A stretch of DNA of 64,000 bases, from contig NZ_CP149787.1 of assembly GCF_037914945.1 (NCBI RefSeq), positions 2,294,001-2,358,000 of the forward strand, given 5' to 3'. This DNA comes from Haloterrigena sp. KLK7. GTDB lineage: Archaea; Halobacteriota; Halobacteria; Halobacteriales; Natrialbaceae. A program made the translations under genes and the position numbers. The notes under the pieces are model-generated. The model saw only the letters and a program-made list of their open reading frames with translations, was not told the origin of the DNA and searched no databases. Below, piece after piece: positions 51,272-60,000 of this stretch; the first letter of the stretch is position 1, and each line of letters starts with the position of its first letter.

Positions 51272-52306
51272 TCAGTCGCCGACGACCGGATCGCGCTCCC
51301 AGAACTCGCTGCCCTTCTTGAGTTTCGGGACCCAGGTGTCCTTCTGCTTCGCGAGGAGCGCGACGCGGGACTCCGGCACCCCTCGAGACTCGGTGAACGC
51401 GGGCATGTACTCCTTGACCTCGTCTGCGAACGCCATGACGTCCTCGTGGTCGGGCATCGCCGAGCGGTCGAGTCGGCCCTGCGAGTGGCCGACGTGCATG
51501 TACGCCTTCAGTTCGATGAAGTCCGGATCGGCCTGCTGGTAGAAGCCGGCGTACCAGTCGGGGTGGTGCATGTTCTCGCCGTCGACGAGCGTCGTCCGGA
51601 GCACCGTGCGGGTCTCGTCCTTTTCAGCGAGGACGTCCATCGTCTCGAGCAGGCGGTCCCAGGCGTCGTCCTCCATGGCGCCGACGACCTGATCGAAGGT
51701 GTGGCGCTCGGGGGCGTCGACGCTGACGTACAGTTGCGTCGGATCGCACTTCCGAAGCATCTCGGGTCGGGTGCCGTTGGAGACGAGGAAGGTGGTGATA
51801 TCGCGGTCGTGGAAGGCCTCGATGAGTTCCGGCAGATAGGGGTAGAGCGTCGGTTCGCCGTCGAGCGAGATGGCGACGTGGCGCGGTTCCATCGCCTGAT
51901 CGAAGACCTCACGGGGGACCTCGTCGTTGCCGCCGAAGCCCGAGAGCAGTTTCTTCTGGAGGTCGATCGAGGCGTCGACGACCGCCTCGGGGTCGTCCCA
52001 CTCCACGTCGTCCATCTCGTAGGAGTGGCCCTGGTGGTCGCGCCAGCAGAAGACGCAGCGCTCGTTACACCGGACGACCGGCGTCATCTGGATGCAGCGG
52101 TGGGACTCGATCCCGTAGAAGATGTACTTGTAACACTTCCCCTCGCCCCGGATGGCGTTGGCCGTCCAGCCGCAGGTCTGGGCGGCCGTGTGGTTCTCGC
52201 TGTGGTAGTCCGGGCTCGAGACCTGCATCGCACCGCCGTCCTCCGTGTCGTTCTCTCGGTCGGCGTCGGTCCCGCCCTCGACGCCGGTGTCGGCGGAGTC
52301 GCTCAT
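51272..52306 (-). CDS. twy1: tRNA 4-demethylwyosine synthase (TYW1-type radical SAM)
   Basis: The product is 344 residues from ATG 52306. An acidic lead of about 30 residues precedes extra cysteines (TCGW, GKCYKY, HRCIQM) that ligate a second cluster. The radical SAM motif CNERCVFCWRD (C-x3-C-x2-C) follows. Further marks are AISLDGEPTLYPYLPELI, FLVSNGTRP, LYVSVDAPERHTF and MHVGHSQGRLDRSAMPDHE. It joins pyruvate carbons to N1-methylguanosine 37 of tRNA-Phe, the tricyclic step of wybutosine synthesis. No other wyosine gene is nearby. Confidence 0.96.
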   Translation of the reverse strand: MSDSADTGVEGGTDADRENDTEDGGAMQVSSPDYHSENHTAAQTCGWTANAIRGEGKCYKYIFYGIESHRCIQMTPVVRCNERCVFCWRDHQGHSYEMDDVEWDDPEAVVDASIDLQKKLLSGFGGNDEVPREVFDQAMEPRHVAISLDGEPTLYPYLPELIEAFHDRDITTFLVSNGTRPEMLRKCDPTQLYVSVDAPERHTFDQVVGAMEDDAWDRLLETMDVLAEKDETRTVLRTTLVDGENMHHPDWYAGFYQQADPDFIELKAYMHVGHSQGRLDRSAMPDHEDVMAFADEVKEYMPAFTESRGVPESRVALLAKQKDTWVPKLKKGSEFWERDPVVGD

Positions 52307-52436
52307 ATTGCCCTCGCTTGGACGGGACCGGACAAAAGGCGTGTGGTGTCGCACGCGCCGACTATGCGGCGGTGGAACGAATCGAACCGGGAATCTCGGG
52401 GCCGCACTCTGCAGGGCCTCGAGCGACGCGCGCTCG

Positions 52437-52724
52437 CTACTTGTGTGGCAACTCGCCGGGTTCGGCCGGGTCGTCGTCCTCGAGGGTCACTTCGCGTTCG
52501 AAGCCGTACAGGACCAGCCCCGTGTTGGCGGTCATGATGGTTCCAGTCGTCGGGACGGACGCGAACAGGTACAGCCCCGCGCCGACTGCGACGGCGCCCC
52601 CCGAGAAGGCGGCCCACAGCAGGGGTCTCGAGACCCCGTGGTCCGTGGCGTCCCGGTAGGTCCAGACGAAGAGCCCGACGGTCCCCACCACGCCGATAAC
52701 GGCGACGAGGGTGTCGACTACCAT
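52437..52724 (-). CDS. Small membrane protein
   Basis: ATG 52724 gives 95 residues: three hydrophobic segments (MVVDTLVAVIGVVGTVGLFVW, LLWAAFSGGAVAVGAGLYLF, TANTGLVLYGF) and a charged tail (EREVTLEDDDPAEPGELPHK). The much longer upstream frame is not supported. It is conserved-looking in haloarchaea but its function is unknown. Confidence 0.6.
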   Translation of the reverse strand: MVVDTLVAVIGVVGTVGLFVWTYRDATDHGVSRPLLWAAFSGGAVAVGAGLYLFASVPTTGTIMTANTGLVLYGFEREVTLEDDDPAEPGELPHK

Positions 52725-52868
52725 ACGTAAGGGTTCGGCGGACGCAAGAAAAGCGTTCTGAGTGGGGCCTGCTTGGCTGCGCTCGAGTCCGTCGTTCGGT
52801 GTACGCGCTCCGCTCGAGGGATCTCTCTGCGGTGGTGCGCGCTGGACCGTGGCGACTGTACAAGGAGC

Positions 52869-52912
52869 CACGGTCAGAACCGTGCGAGCGAATCGGCTGG
52901 GGAGGATGTGGC
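52869..52912 (+). repeat. Dispersed intergenic repeat, copy C, with adjacent hairpin
   Basis: The 27-bp core at 52886-52912 matches copies A and B with one change (GGAGGA for GGAGGG). Directly before it is a 6-bp hairpin CACGGT/ACCGTG with a 4-nt loop (52869-52884). It lies in the gap between the small membrane protein and the phosphatase gene. Confidence 0.8.
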
Positions 52913-53019
52913 ACTCACCGTTGCCAGCGTGGAGTCGTGGTAGTGCCGTATTCAATGAACCAAGGGATACCACGTCTCCCACAGCCGGTTCGGTCACCGA
53001 GTCGAACCACCGGGACGAG

Positions 53020-53706
53020 TTAATCGACCGAACCGCGAACGCGCTCGAGAACCGCCAGCGTCCCGTCCGCGTGCACCTCGTCAAGCACTTCGTCGGCCGC
53101 CGCTTTCGCCGTCTCGTCGGCGTTGGCGACGGCGAAGCTCCGACCGACGGCCTCGAACGTCGAGACGTCGTTGATCGAGTCGCCAACTGCGACGGCCTCA
53201 GAGAGGTCGATATCGACGTGTTCGGCGATCGTCTCGAGGCCGTCGCCCTTGTTCGGTGCGGCGTCCTTGACGTGGTAGGCGTAGCCGGTGTCGATCACCT
53301 CGAGGCCGTGCTCGGCGGCGATCTCGCGCAGCGGCTCGATGGGTTGGTCGAGGTTCACGGCGATCTCGGTCTCGCGCCACCGGTTGACGGTGTTCTCCGG
53401 CCCCCAGCCGAGGTCGTAGCCGGCGGCGCGGTACTCCTCGGCGACCGCCTGGGCGGCCGCGCGGTCGGCCGTGAAGAAGACGTCGTCACCGGTGTAGACG
53501 ACGCCGCCGTTCTCGGCGACGACGAGCTCGGGGATGCCGACGAAGTGACAGAGGGCGACGGGGTAGGGGAATGCCTTCCCGGTGGCGATCACGACGGGCG
53601 CCTCCCAGTCCCGGAGGGGGTCGAACACGCGCGGATCGATGCCCCACCCCTCCGGGCGGGTGAGCGTCCCGTCGATGTCCAGCACCAGCGGCGGATCGTC
53701 CGTCAT
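53020..53706 (-). CDS. pgp: Phosphoglycolate phosphatase (archaeal HAD, Cof type)
   Basis: The product is 228 residues from ATG 53706. HAD motifs are LVLDIDGTLTRPEGW (nucleophile Asp), VVIATGKAF (motif II), NKGDGLETIAEH (Lys motif III) and VAVGDSINDVSTFEAVG (motif IV). The C2-type cap and length match the archaeal phosphoglycolate phosphatases that detoxify 2-phosphoglycolate. Other sugar-phosphate substrates are possible within the family. Confidence 0.88.
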   Translation of the reverse strand: MTDDPPLVLDIDGTLTRPEGWGIDPRVFDPLRDWEAPVVIATGKAFPYPVALCHFVGIPELVVAENGGVVYTGDDVFFTADRAAAQAVAEEYRAAGYDLGWGPENTVNRWRETEIAVNLDQPIEPLREIAAEHGLEVIDTGYAYHVKDAAPNKGDGLETIAEHVDIDLSEAVAVGDSINDVSTFEAVGRSFAVANADETAKAAADEVLDEVHADGTLAVLERVRGSVD

Positions 53707-53817
53707 GGCCGTCACTCGAGGGTCGGGCGGCCTAAAGGAGTCGGTTCGGGCGTACTCGAGACCGAGAGATCGGTCAGTGACGCCTTCCGGTCGCCCGGTA
53801 TCATCCGAACGCCCGCC

Positions 53818-54615
53818 CTATACCAGTGCGATCACGATGACGGTACCCCCGGCGATGCCGGCGAGAACCCCGACCGCACGTGCCAGTTGCTCCCCCCACG
53901 CGACCGTTCGTTCGAGCGAGAGCACGACCGCGATGAGTGCCATCCAGACGATGTTCATCGAGCCCACGATCACCATGAACGCGAACAGCGCCCAGCAGCA
54001 CCCGACGCAGAAGACGCTGAACTGCCAGCTCATCCGAACGGCACCGCCCACTCCCGGTCGGTGATGACTCAGGAGAAACCCGAGCGGCGACCGGCAGTAC
54101 CGCAGACACCGGTGTTTGTACGGCGAGAGCTGGTACCCCGATAAGAGGAGCAACGACCCGCCCATCAGGAGCCCGCCATGGGCGTTCGCGAGGGTAGCGA
54201 CCGGCACCACCGCGTTGACGACGAGCGGGACGATTCCCGTCAGCGTCCACACGAGCGCGTACGTTCCGAGAAACGCCCCGACCCGCACTGCTTTCCCCGC
54301 GGCCGTCGTCCCCTCGAGCGTCTCGGCGTACAGCCGGAAGAGCGGGACCGACGACGGGTACATCATCGCGATCATCATCACTCCCCACATGAACAGGTAC
54401 AGGCCGATACCGGTCACCCCGTTCGAGAGCGCCATCGCCTCCGGCGCTCCCGGGTCAGACACGTGCATTTGCATCCCCCTCTGTCCGCCAGGCATCGGGA
54501 GCCAGCGACCGATGACTGCTGCCCACGCGAACAGCGCGATTACGTAGGTAATGAGCGCGACGATCGGAATGCGCCGATGGGTGATTCGATCCCGGATTGA
54601 ATCATGTGTCCCCAT
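53818..54615 (-). CDS. DUF2182 family integral membrane protein
   Basis: The product is 265 residues with six or seven membrane helices. The family's methionine/cysteine features are visible: FMWGVMMIAMMYPSSVPLFR (about residues 75-94), PYKHRCLRYCRSPLGFLLSHH, and FCVGCCWALFAFMVIVGSMN. These Cys, Met and His clusters suggest metal binding, possibly copper, but function is unproven. It lies 32 bp downstream of the DUF1326 gene, a pairing also known in bacteria. Confidence 0.85.
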   Translation of the reverse strand: MGTHDSIRDRITHRRIPIVALITYVIALFAWAAVIGRWLPMPGGQRGMQMHVSDPGAPEAMALSNGVTGIGLYLFMWGVMMIAMMYPSSVPLFRLYAETLEGTTAAGKAVRVGAFLGTYALVWTLTGIVPLVVNAVVPVATLANAHGGLLMGGSLLLLSGYQLSPYKHRCLRYCRSPLGFLLSHHRPGVGGAVRMSWQFSVFCVGCCWALFAFMVIVGSMNIVWMALIAVVLSLERTVAWGEQLARAVGVLAGIAGGTVIVIALV

Positions 54616-54647
54616 GATCGATCGACTCTATCGCTGTCCTCCCGCAC

Positions 54648-55259
54648 TCAGGAGTTCGCCAATTCGAAGTCGCCGAGGTAGGCGTTGTTTCCGGAGACGT
54701 CCCACGTGAACTGGTCATCGTAGGAGACCGTAGCCGTGGTTGACTTCCCGGTCTGTACCTCCGTACTCTCCGTCAGCGGGTGAGGTGAGATCGTCCCGAC
54801 TTCCTCGTTGAACCCGACCGCGCCGCTCGCGTCCATTTCGACGGCGTCCCCGATCTCGACGGAGAAGTCCGATCCGTCCCGCGAGAAGCTGATCGGAACG
54901 GTCGCGACGTCGGCGGATCGGACGTGTGTGTCAGCGACGGGCGCCCAGATCCCACCGGCGCGGCCGGAGTAGATGTCCTCGAGGGCCTCGCGCTGATCGT
55001 CGTCGGCCGTCTCGTCGATGAGCAATACGATATCCCACTCCGTCTCGGGGGCGAACATGACTCCCTCATCGGTCGAAATGAGCATGCCGACGTCTACCCC
55101 GCTCAGGTCGATATCGCCGTACCTTCCCTCCTCGATATGCCACGCCAGTGAGACGGTACAGACGTCATCGTCCGGTGATTCCATCCATACACACTGGCAT
55201 GCGACATCGCAGTTGCAGGCTTCAACGTAGTCTCCCGTGATGGTCCATTCCTGTGTCAT
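54648..55259 (-). CDS. DUF1326 family protein
   Basis: The product is 203 residues. It opens with MTQEWTITGDYVEACNCDVACQCVW, the diagnostic Cys-rich N-terminus of DUF1326, followed by a mainly beta domain (LSGVDVGMLISTDEG, DIVLLIDETADDDQREALEDIYSGRAGGIWAP). No signal peptide. It is first in the operon with DUF2182; a minus-strand ACTTTATC at about 55292-55299 is the likely promoter. The Cys cluster and partner suggest a shared metal or redox role. Confidence 0.88.
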   Translation of the reverse strand: MTQEWTITGDYVEACNCDVACQCVWMESPDDDVCTVSLAWHIEEGRYGDIDLSGVDVGMLISTDEGVMFAPETEWDIVLLIDETADDDQREALEDIYSGRAGGIWAPVADTHVRSADVATVPISFSRDGSDFSVEIGDAVEMDASGAVGFNEEVGTISPHPLTESTEVQTGKSTTATVSYDDQFTWDVSGNNAYLGDFELANS

Positions 55260-55401
55260 TGACGAACACCGTGTGATACGCCAGCAAGCACCACGATAAA
55301 GTCATCTAGTGAAAATACACCACCTAGTGAAACCGTTGGGTTGACCCTCGTATCGTCAACAGAGGGTTGGAGAGACGGACCGCAGTCGAAGTCAGAATTC
55401 C

Positions 55402-56475
55402 TCAGAGTTCGAGATAGCCCGCGTTCGGGAGGAGTCCGGCCAGATAGAGCACGCCGAGCACGAGCATGAACGCGGCGATGGCCATCGCCGGCGGGTCGAC
55501 GTGCGTCCCGGAGTGCGAGTAGAACACGCGCTGGGACAGTTCGCCGATGAGGGCGCTGATCGCGCCGAACGCGCCGGCCACGAGCAACACGACGGGATCG
55601 CTCCCGACGGCCGACGCGGCGATCACTGCACCCGTCGATCCCAACAGCGTGATGTGGTGGGTCACGGGAATCTTTTCGACGCCGAGGTTGAGGAACAGCA
55701 GGCTCATCGCCGAGATCGCGTAGCCGAGGAAGATGCTACCGGTCTCGAGCCAGATGAAGCCGCCGAGGATCCCGCCGACGACGCCGATGGCGGCCACGCC
55801 GGACCACTCGTACTGGTGGGGCAGCCACGGCTCGGTCGCCAGCCGATCGGTCTCGACTCCGCCGTCGGCGACCGCGCGCGTCTCCTCGCGCTCGAACGGC
55901 GACATGTCGAGGACGCTCGAGCCGCCGACTCGGCCGACCAGCGGGTAGTCGAACGCGAGTCGCGCGATGAAGGCCGTCGCCACGACCGAGAGCGCGATGT
56001 TGTCCGTCGGGAAGCCGATCCCGCTCATCACCTGGGTGATGAGCATCCCGAGCGCGCCGAAGACCGCGCCGACCGCGAGGATGTCGGGTTTGGTCCCGAA
56101 CGCGTAGGAGATGTCCTTCCCGAAGTGATAGTCCCAGTCGGCGGGCTCCATCTCGGGGTACTTCCGGCCGGCGTAGGCGGTCGCGGCGACGCCGCCGGCG
56201 AAGGCGATGTGGGGACCGGTGACCGCGCCGAAGCCGATCGTATCCGTGATCCCGGTCGCGATGTTACCGGCTCCGATGGCGTCGACGGCTCCGAGTTCCC
56301 CCTCGAGGATCGCGAGCCCCTCGCCGAGGAAGACGACGAAGCCGGTGAAGACGAACGACGGGAGCGCGCCGAGCGCGGCGCCGAACGCACCGCCGGCGAG
56401 CGCGGCGATGAGCAGAACGGCGAACGCTTCGAACTCCATGCCGACGATCGGAACCTGGAGTATCGTCCCGATCAT
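55402..56475 (-). CDS. glpX: GlpX-type membrane protein of the haloarchaeal glycerol operon
   Basis: The product is 357 residues with about ten membrane helices in two similar halves (FEAFAVLLIAALAGGAFGAALGAL..., then GIGFPTDNIALSVVATAFIARLAFDY...). It matches the putative transmembrane protein that follows glpK in Haloferax-type operons and is named GlpX there; it is unrelated to the bacterial fructose bisphosphatase of the same name. It may take up glycerol. It starts three bases after the glpK stop. Downstream, where some haloarchaea carry ptsH2, the DUF1326/DUF2182 pair is found instead. Confidence 0.82.
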   Translation of the reverse strand: MIGTILQVPIVGMEFEAFAVLLIAALAGGAFGAALGALPSFVFTGFVVFLGEGLAILEGELGAVDAIGAGNIATGITDTIGFGAVTGPHIAFAGGVAATAYAGRKYPEMEPADWDYHFGKDISYAFGTKPDILAVGAVFGALGMLITQVMSGIGFPTDNIALSVVATAFIARLAFDYPLVGRVGGSSVLDMSPFEREETRAVADGGVETDRLATEPWLPHQYEWSGVAAIGVVGGILGGFIWLETGSIFLGYAISAMSLLFLNLGVEKIPVTHHITLLGSTGAVIAASAVGSDPVVLLVAGAFGAISALIGELSQRVFYSHSGTHVDPPAMAIAAFMLVLGVLYLAGLLPNAGYLEL

Positions 56476-56478
56476 GGA

Positions 56479-58020
56479 TCACTCCTCACCGTCCCGCGCC
56501 CAGTCGCGCGATCGGTCGACTGCTTCCGTCCAGCGCGCGTACCGTTTGTCGGCTCGATCGGGGTCCATCTCGGGTTCGAACTCGCGGTCGATCTGCCAGT
56601 TGTCCCGCAGGCTGTCGACGTCGTCCCAGTAGTCGACGGCCAGTCCCGCGGCGTAGGCCGAGCCCAGCGCCGTCGTCTCGTCGACGACCGGGCGGACGAT
56701 CTCCGAGCCGATGATATCGGACTGGAGCTGACAGAGGTAGTTGTTCTTGACCGCGCCGCCGTCGACCTTCAGCGAGGTCATCTCGATGCCCGAGTCGGCC
56801 TCCATCGCCTCGGCGACGTCGCGGGTCTGGTAGGCGATCGACTCGAGGGTCGCCCGGACGATGTGTTCTCTCCGGGTGCCCCGGGTCATCCCGACGATGG
56901 TGCCGCGAGCGCGCTGGTCCCAGTGGGGCGCGCCCAGCCCGGTGAAGGCGGGGACGACGTAGACGCCGTCCGTCGAGTCGACGCTGCGGGCGAGTTCGGC
57001 CGTCTCCGCGGGGTCGTCGATCAGCGAGAGGTCCTCGAGCCACTCGATCGCCGCGCCGGTGATGAAGATCGAGCCCTCGAGGGCGTACTGGACGTCCTCG
57101 CCCGACTTCTGGAAGCCGATCGTCGTCAGCAGGCCGTGGTCGCTCTCGACGGCCTCGCTGCCGGTGTTCATCAGGAAAAAGGAGCCCGTGCCGTAGGTGT
57201 TCTTCGCGTCGCCGGCGTCGAAACAGGTCTGGCCGAACAGCGCGGCCTGCTGGTCGCCCAGCGCGCCCGCGACCGGAATCTCGGCCTCGAGGAACCCGTC
57301 CGGATCCGTCGATCCGTACGTCGCGTCGTCGCTGGACGGGCGAACCTCCGGGAGCATCTCCTTCGGAACGTCGAACTCCTCGAGGAGGTCGTCGTCCCAC
57401 TCGAGGTCGTGGATATTGTACAGCATCGTCCGCGAGGCGTTAGTGACCTCGGTGATGTGCTCGCCCGTGAGGTTGTAGATCAGCCACGTGTCGATGGTGC
57501 CGAACAGGACCTCGCCCTTCTCCGCGCGGTCGCGGATGTCTTCCGGACGCGAGCGCTCGAGTTTGATCGGATCGGCGTTGTCGAGCAGCCACTCGGCCTT
57601 CGTCGCCGAGAAGTAGGCGTCGGCCTCGAGGCCGGTCTTCTCGCGGATCGTTTCGACCTTCTCTGCCGCCTCGAGTCGCTCGACGCGGTCGGTCGTCCGG
57701 CGGTCCTGCCAGACGATAGCGTTGTGGACCGGCCGGCCGGAGTCGGCGTCCCACAGCAGCGTCGTCTCGCGCTGGTTGGTCACGCCGATGGCCTCGAGCT
57801 GGTCGGGGCTGATCCCCGCCTGGCCCAGCGCCTGCGTGATAACGGATTTCGTGTTCTCCCAGATCTCCATCGGGTCGTGCTCGACCCAGCCGGGTTCCGG
57901 ATAGATCTGTTCGTGCGTTTCATAGGCGTTCGCGACGACCTGGCCGCCGTGATCGAACACGATAAAGCGCGTCCCGGTCGTTCCCTGATCTACTGCACCG
58001 ACGTACGTTGATTCTGTCAC
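56479..58020 (-). CDS. glpK: Glycerol kinase
   Basis: The product is 513 residues, full length. FGGY-kinase motifs are VGAVDQGTTGTRFIVFDH, INPEPGWVEHDPMEIW-like IYPEPGWVEHDPMEIW, TNQRETTLLWDADSGRPVHNAIVWQDRRT, GTIDTWLIYNLTG, GDQQAALFGQTCF, GTGSFFLMNTG, and PAFTGLGAPHWD. It phosphorylates glycerol to sn-glycerol 3-phosphate, the entry step of haloarchaeal glycerol use. It is transcribed with glpX and is divergent from glpABC. Confidence 0.97.
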   Translation of the reverse strand: MTESTYVGAVDQGTTGTRFIVFDHGGQVVANAYETHEQIYPEPGWVEHDPMEIWENTKSVITQALGQAGISPDQLEAIGVTNQRETTLLWDADSGRPVHNAIVWQDRRTTDRVERLEAAEKVETIREKTGLEADAYFSATKAEWLLDNADPIKLERSRPEDIRDRAEKGEVLFGTIDTWLIYNLTGEHITEVTNASRTMLYNIHDLEWDDDLLEEFDVPKEMLPEVRPSSDDATYGSTDPDGFLEAEIPVAGALGDQQAALFGQTCFDAGDAKNTYGTGSFFLMNTGSEAVESDHGLLTTIGFQKSGEDVQYALEGSIFITGAAIEWLEDLSLIDDPAETAELARSVDSTDGVYVVPAFTGLGAPHWDQRARGTIVGMTRGTRREHIVRATLESIAYQTRDVAEAMEADSGIEMTSLKVDGGAVKNNYLCQLQSDIIGSEIVRPVVDETTALGSAYAAGLAVDYWDDVDSLRDNWQIDREFEPEMDPDRADKRYARWTEAVDRSRDWARDGEE

Positions 58021-58328
58021 TGGTGATCTCCCTCGTTGCTCCGCGCGATGTCTTTACCGACGATCGCACGATACTGGTAAACAATACCTACTATCATTAT
58101 AAAATTTGTCGAACTCCCAAGTATAGTATAGTAATTAGGATGTCATTACCCAGCGTGCTATCCGAAATAAGCGGTTGTTTCGGCCGTTTCACGCGGTAAT
58201 CCTCCGATACTGATACTCGTGCGATCTCGAACGATCCGTCCGCTGAGCCCGTAACTGCGATCTCGTTACGGGCGTTCGGCTATCGTCGATAAAATAAAGG
58301 TCCGGGAGGGAGAGGGACGAACGAAGGG
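58021..58328. promoter_or_regulatory. Divergent glpK/glpA promoter region
   Basis: This 308-bp region holds AAAATAAA (58291-58298), about 30 bp before the glpA ATG, and an AT-rich block TTATAAAATTT (58098-58108), which can serve either direction; for glpK it would give a leader of about 50 nt. Repeats such as TATAGTATAGTAATTA (58123-58138) could be binding sites for a repressor of GlpR type, which is not encoded in the window. Confidence 0.5.
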
Positions 58329-59999
58329 ATGGCAACAGACACCGAGGTCCTCGTTCTCGGGGGCGGGTCGACGGGCTGTGGTATCGCGCGGGATCTGGCG
58401 ATGCGCGGCCTCGAGGTGACCCTCGTCGAGCGAGGCAATCTGACCGACGGCACGACCGGCCGCATGCACGGACTCCTCCACAGCGGCGGCCGCTACGCCG
58501 TCTCCGACCGAGCCAGCGCGACGGAGTGTATCGAGGAAAACGAGATCCTCCGAGAGATCGCCGGCCACTGCGTCGAGGAGACCGGCGGTCTGTTCGTCCA
58601 GCGCCCCGAGGACTCGGACGACTACTTCCGCGAGAAACTCGAGGGCTGTCGCGACTGCGGGATCCCCGCGCGCGTCCTCTCGGGACGGGAGGCCCGCGAG
58701 GTCGAACCCTACCTCGCGGAAGACGTCAAACGGGCGATCGAGGTCCCCGACGGCGCGGTCGACCCGTTCCGACTCTGCGTCGCGAACGCGCTCGACGCCG
58801 AGACCCACGGCGCGCGGATCGAGACGCACGCCGAGGTGGTGGACCTCTTGCGCGACGGTGACGACGTCTACGGCGTCGAGGTGCGCCACGAGTCGGGTCC
58901 CGGCAAGCGGATCCACGACGCGGCCGGCACCACCGAGGAGATCACCGCCGAGTACGTCGTCAACGCGACCGGCGCGTGGGCGGGCCAGATCGGCGCGATG
59001 GCCGACCTCGAGATCGAGGTCCGTCCCTCCAAGGGCGTCATGACCATCATGAACGTCCGGCAGGTCGACACCGTGATCAACCGCTGTCGGCCGAAGGGCG
59101 ACGCCGACATCGTCGTCCCCCACGAGACGACGGCCATCCTCGGGACGACCGACGAGGAGGTCGCCGATCCGGACGACTTCCCGGAGGATCAGTGGGAGGT
59201 CGATGGGATGATCGACACCCTCTCGGAACTCGTCCCGATCCTCGAGGAGGCGCGGACGATCCGTTCCTTCTGGGGCGTGCGCCCGCTGTACGAGCCGCCG
59301 GGAACCGGCACGCAGGATCCGACGGACATCACGCGGGACTTCTTCCTGCTCGATCACGCCGAGCGCGACGGCGTCTCGGGCATCTCGAGCATCGTCGGAG
59401 GCAAGTTCACGACGTACCGCGCGATGGCCGAGGAGATCTCCGATCACGTCTGCGAGAAACTGGGCGTCCGCGCCTCGTGTGCGACCGCGGAGGAACCCCT
59501 CCCCGGGAGCGAAGATATCGCGACGCTCGAGGCCGGCATGGACGATTTCGGCCTCCGATCGCCGGTCGCGCGCCGGAGCAAACAGCGCCTGGGGAGCCGC
59601 GCGAGCGAGGTCCTCGAGACCGACGCGGCAAATCCCGTGATCTGCCAGTGCGAGGGCGTGACGCGCGCGGAGATCCGCGACGCGATCGACCAGTCGGGAT
59701 CGGACCTGAACGCGGTCCGCATCCGGACGCGCGCCTCGATGGGCAACTGCCAGGGCGGCTTCTGCTGCCAAAATATGGCCAACGAGCTCCACCCCGAGTA
59801 CGACGAGGCCACGGTTCGCGCGTCGCTCGACGAACTCTTTCAGGAGCGCTGGAAGGGCCAGCGCCACGCGCTGTGGGGCGAACAGCTCTCGCAGGCGATG
59901 CTCAACTACGCCCTGCACGCGACGACGATGAACCGGGACCGCGATCCGGCGAACGAGCCGACGGCGATCGACTTCGCCGATTTCGACGGAGGGGCCTGA
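58329..59999 (+). CDS. glpA: Anaerobic-type glycerol-3-phosphate dehydrogenase subunit A
   Basis: The product is 556 residues. The FAD site is [22 protein letters not shown]. The DAO-type catalytic domain includes [19 protein letters not shown] and [13 protein letters not shown]. The C-terminal BFD-like [2Fe-2S] domain has [17 protein letters not shown] and [13 protein letters not shown]. With GlpB and GlpC it oxidises glycerol 3-phosphate to dihydroxyacetone phosphate and feeds electrons to the membrane quinone pool. It is the first gene of glpABC; one base separates its stop from the glpB ATG. Confidence 0.97.
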   Translation: MATDTEVLVLGGGSTGCGIARDLAMRGLEVTLVERGNLTDGTTGRMHGLLHSGGRYAVSDRASATECIEENEILREIAGHCVEETGGLFVQRPEDSDDYFREKLEGCRDCGIPARVLSGREAREVEPYLAEDVKRAIEVPDGAVDPFRLCVANALDAETHGARIETHAEVVDLLRDGDDVYGVEVRHESGPGKRIHDAAGTTEEITAEYVVNATGAWAGQIGAMADLEIEVRPSKGVMTIMNVRQVDTVINRCRPKGDADIVVPHETTAILGTTDEEVADPDDFPEDQWEVDGMIDTLSELVPILEEARTIRSFWGVRPLYEPPGTGTQDPTDITRDFFLLDHAERDGVSGISSIVGGKFTTYRAMAEEISDHVCEKLGVRASCATAEEPLPGSEDIATLEAGMDDFGLRSPVARRSKQRLGSRASEVLETDAANPVICQCEGVTRAEIRDAIDQSGSDLNAVRIRTRASMGNCQGGFCCQNMANELHPEYDEATVRASLDELFQERWKGQRHALWGEQLSQAMLNYALHATTMNRDRDPANEPTAIDFADFDGGA

Positions 60000-60000
60000 A

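Noticed and set aside
55501-58011. 836-codon plus-strand frame across glpX and glpK
   Set aside because: It is antisense to two well-defined genes and has no motif; typical of long shadows in high-GC DNA.
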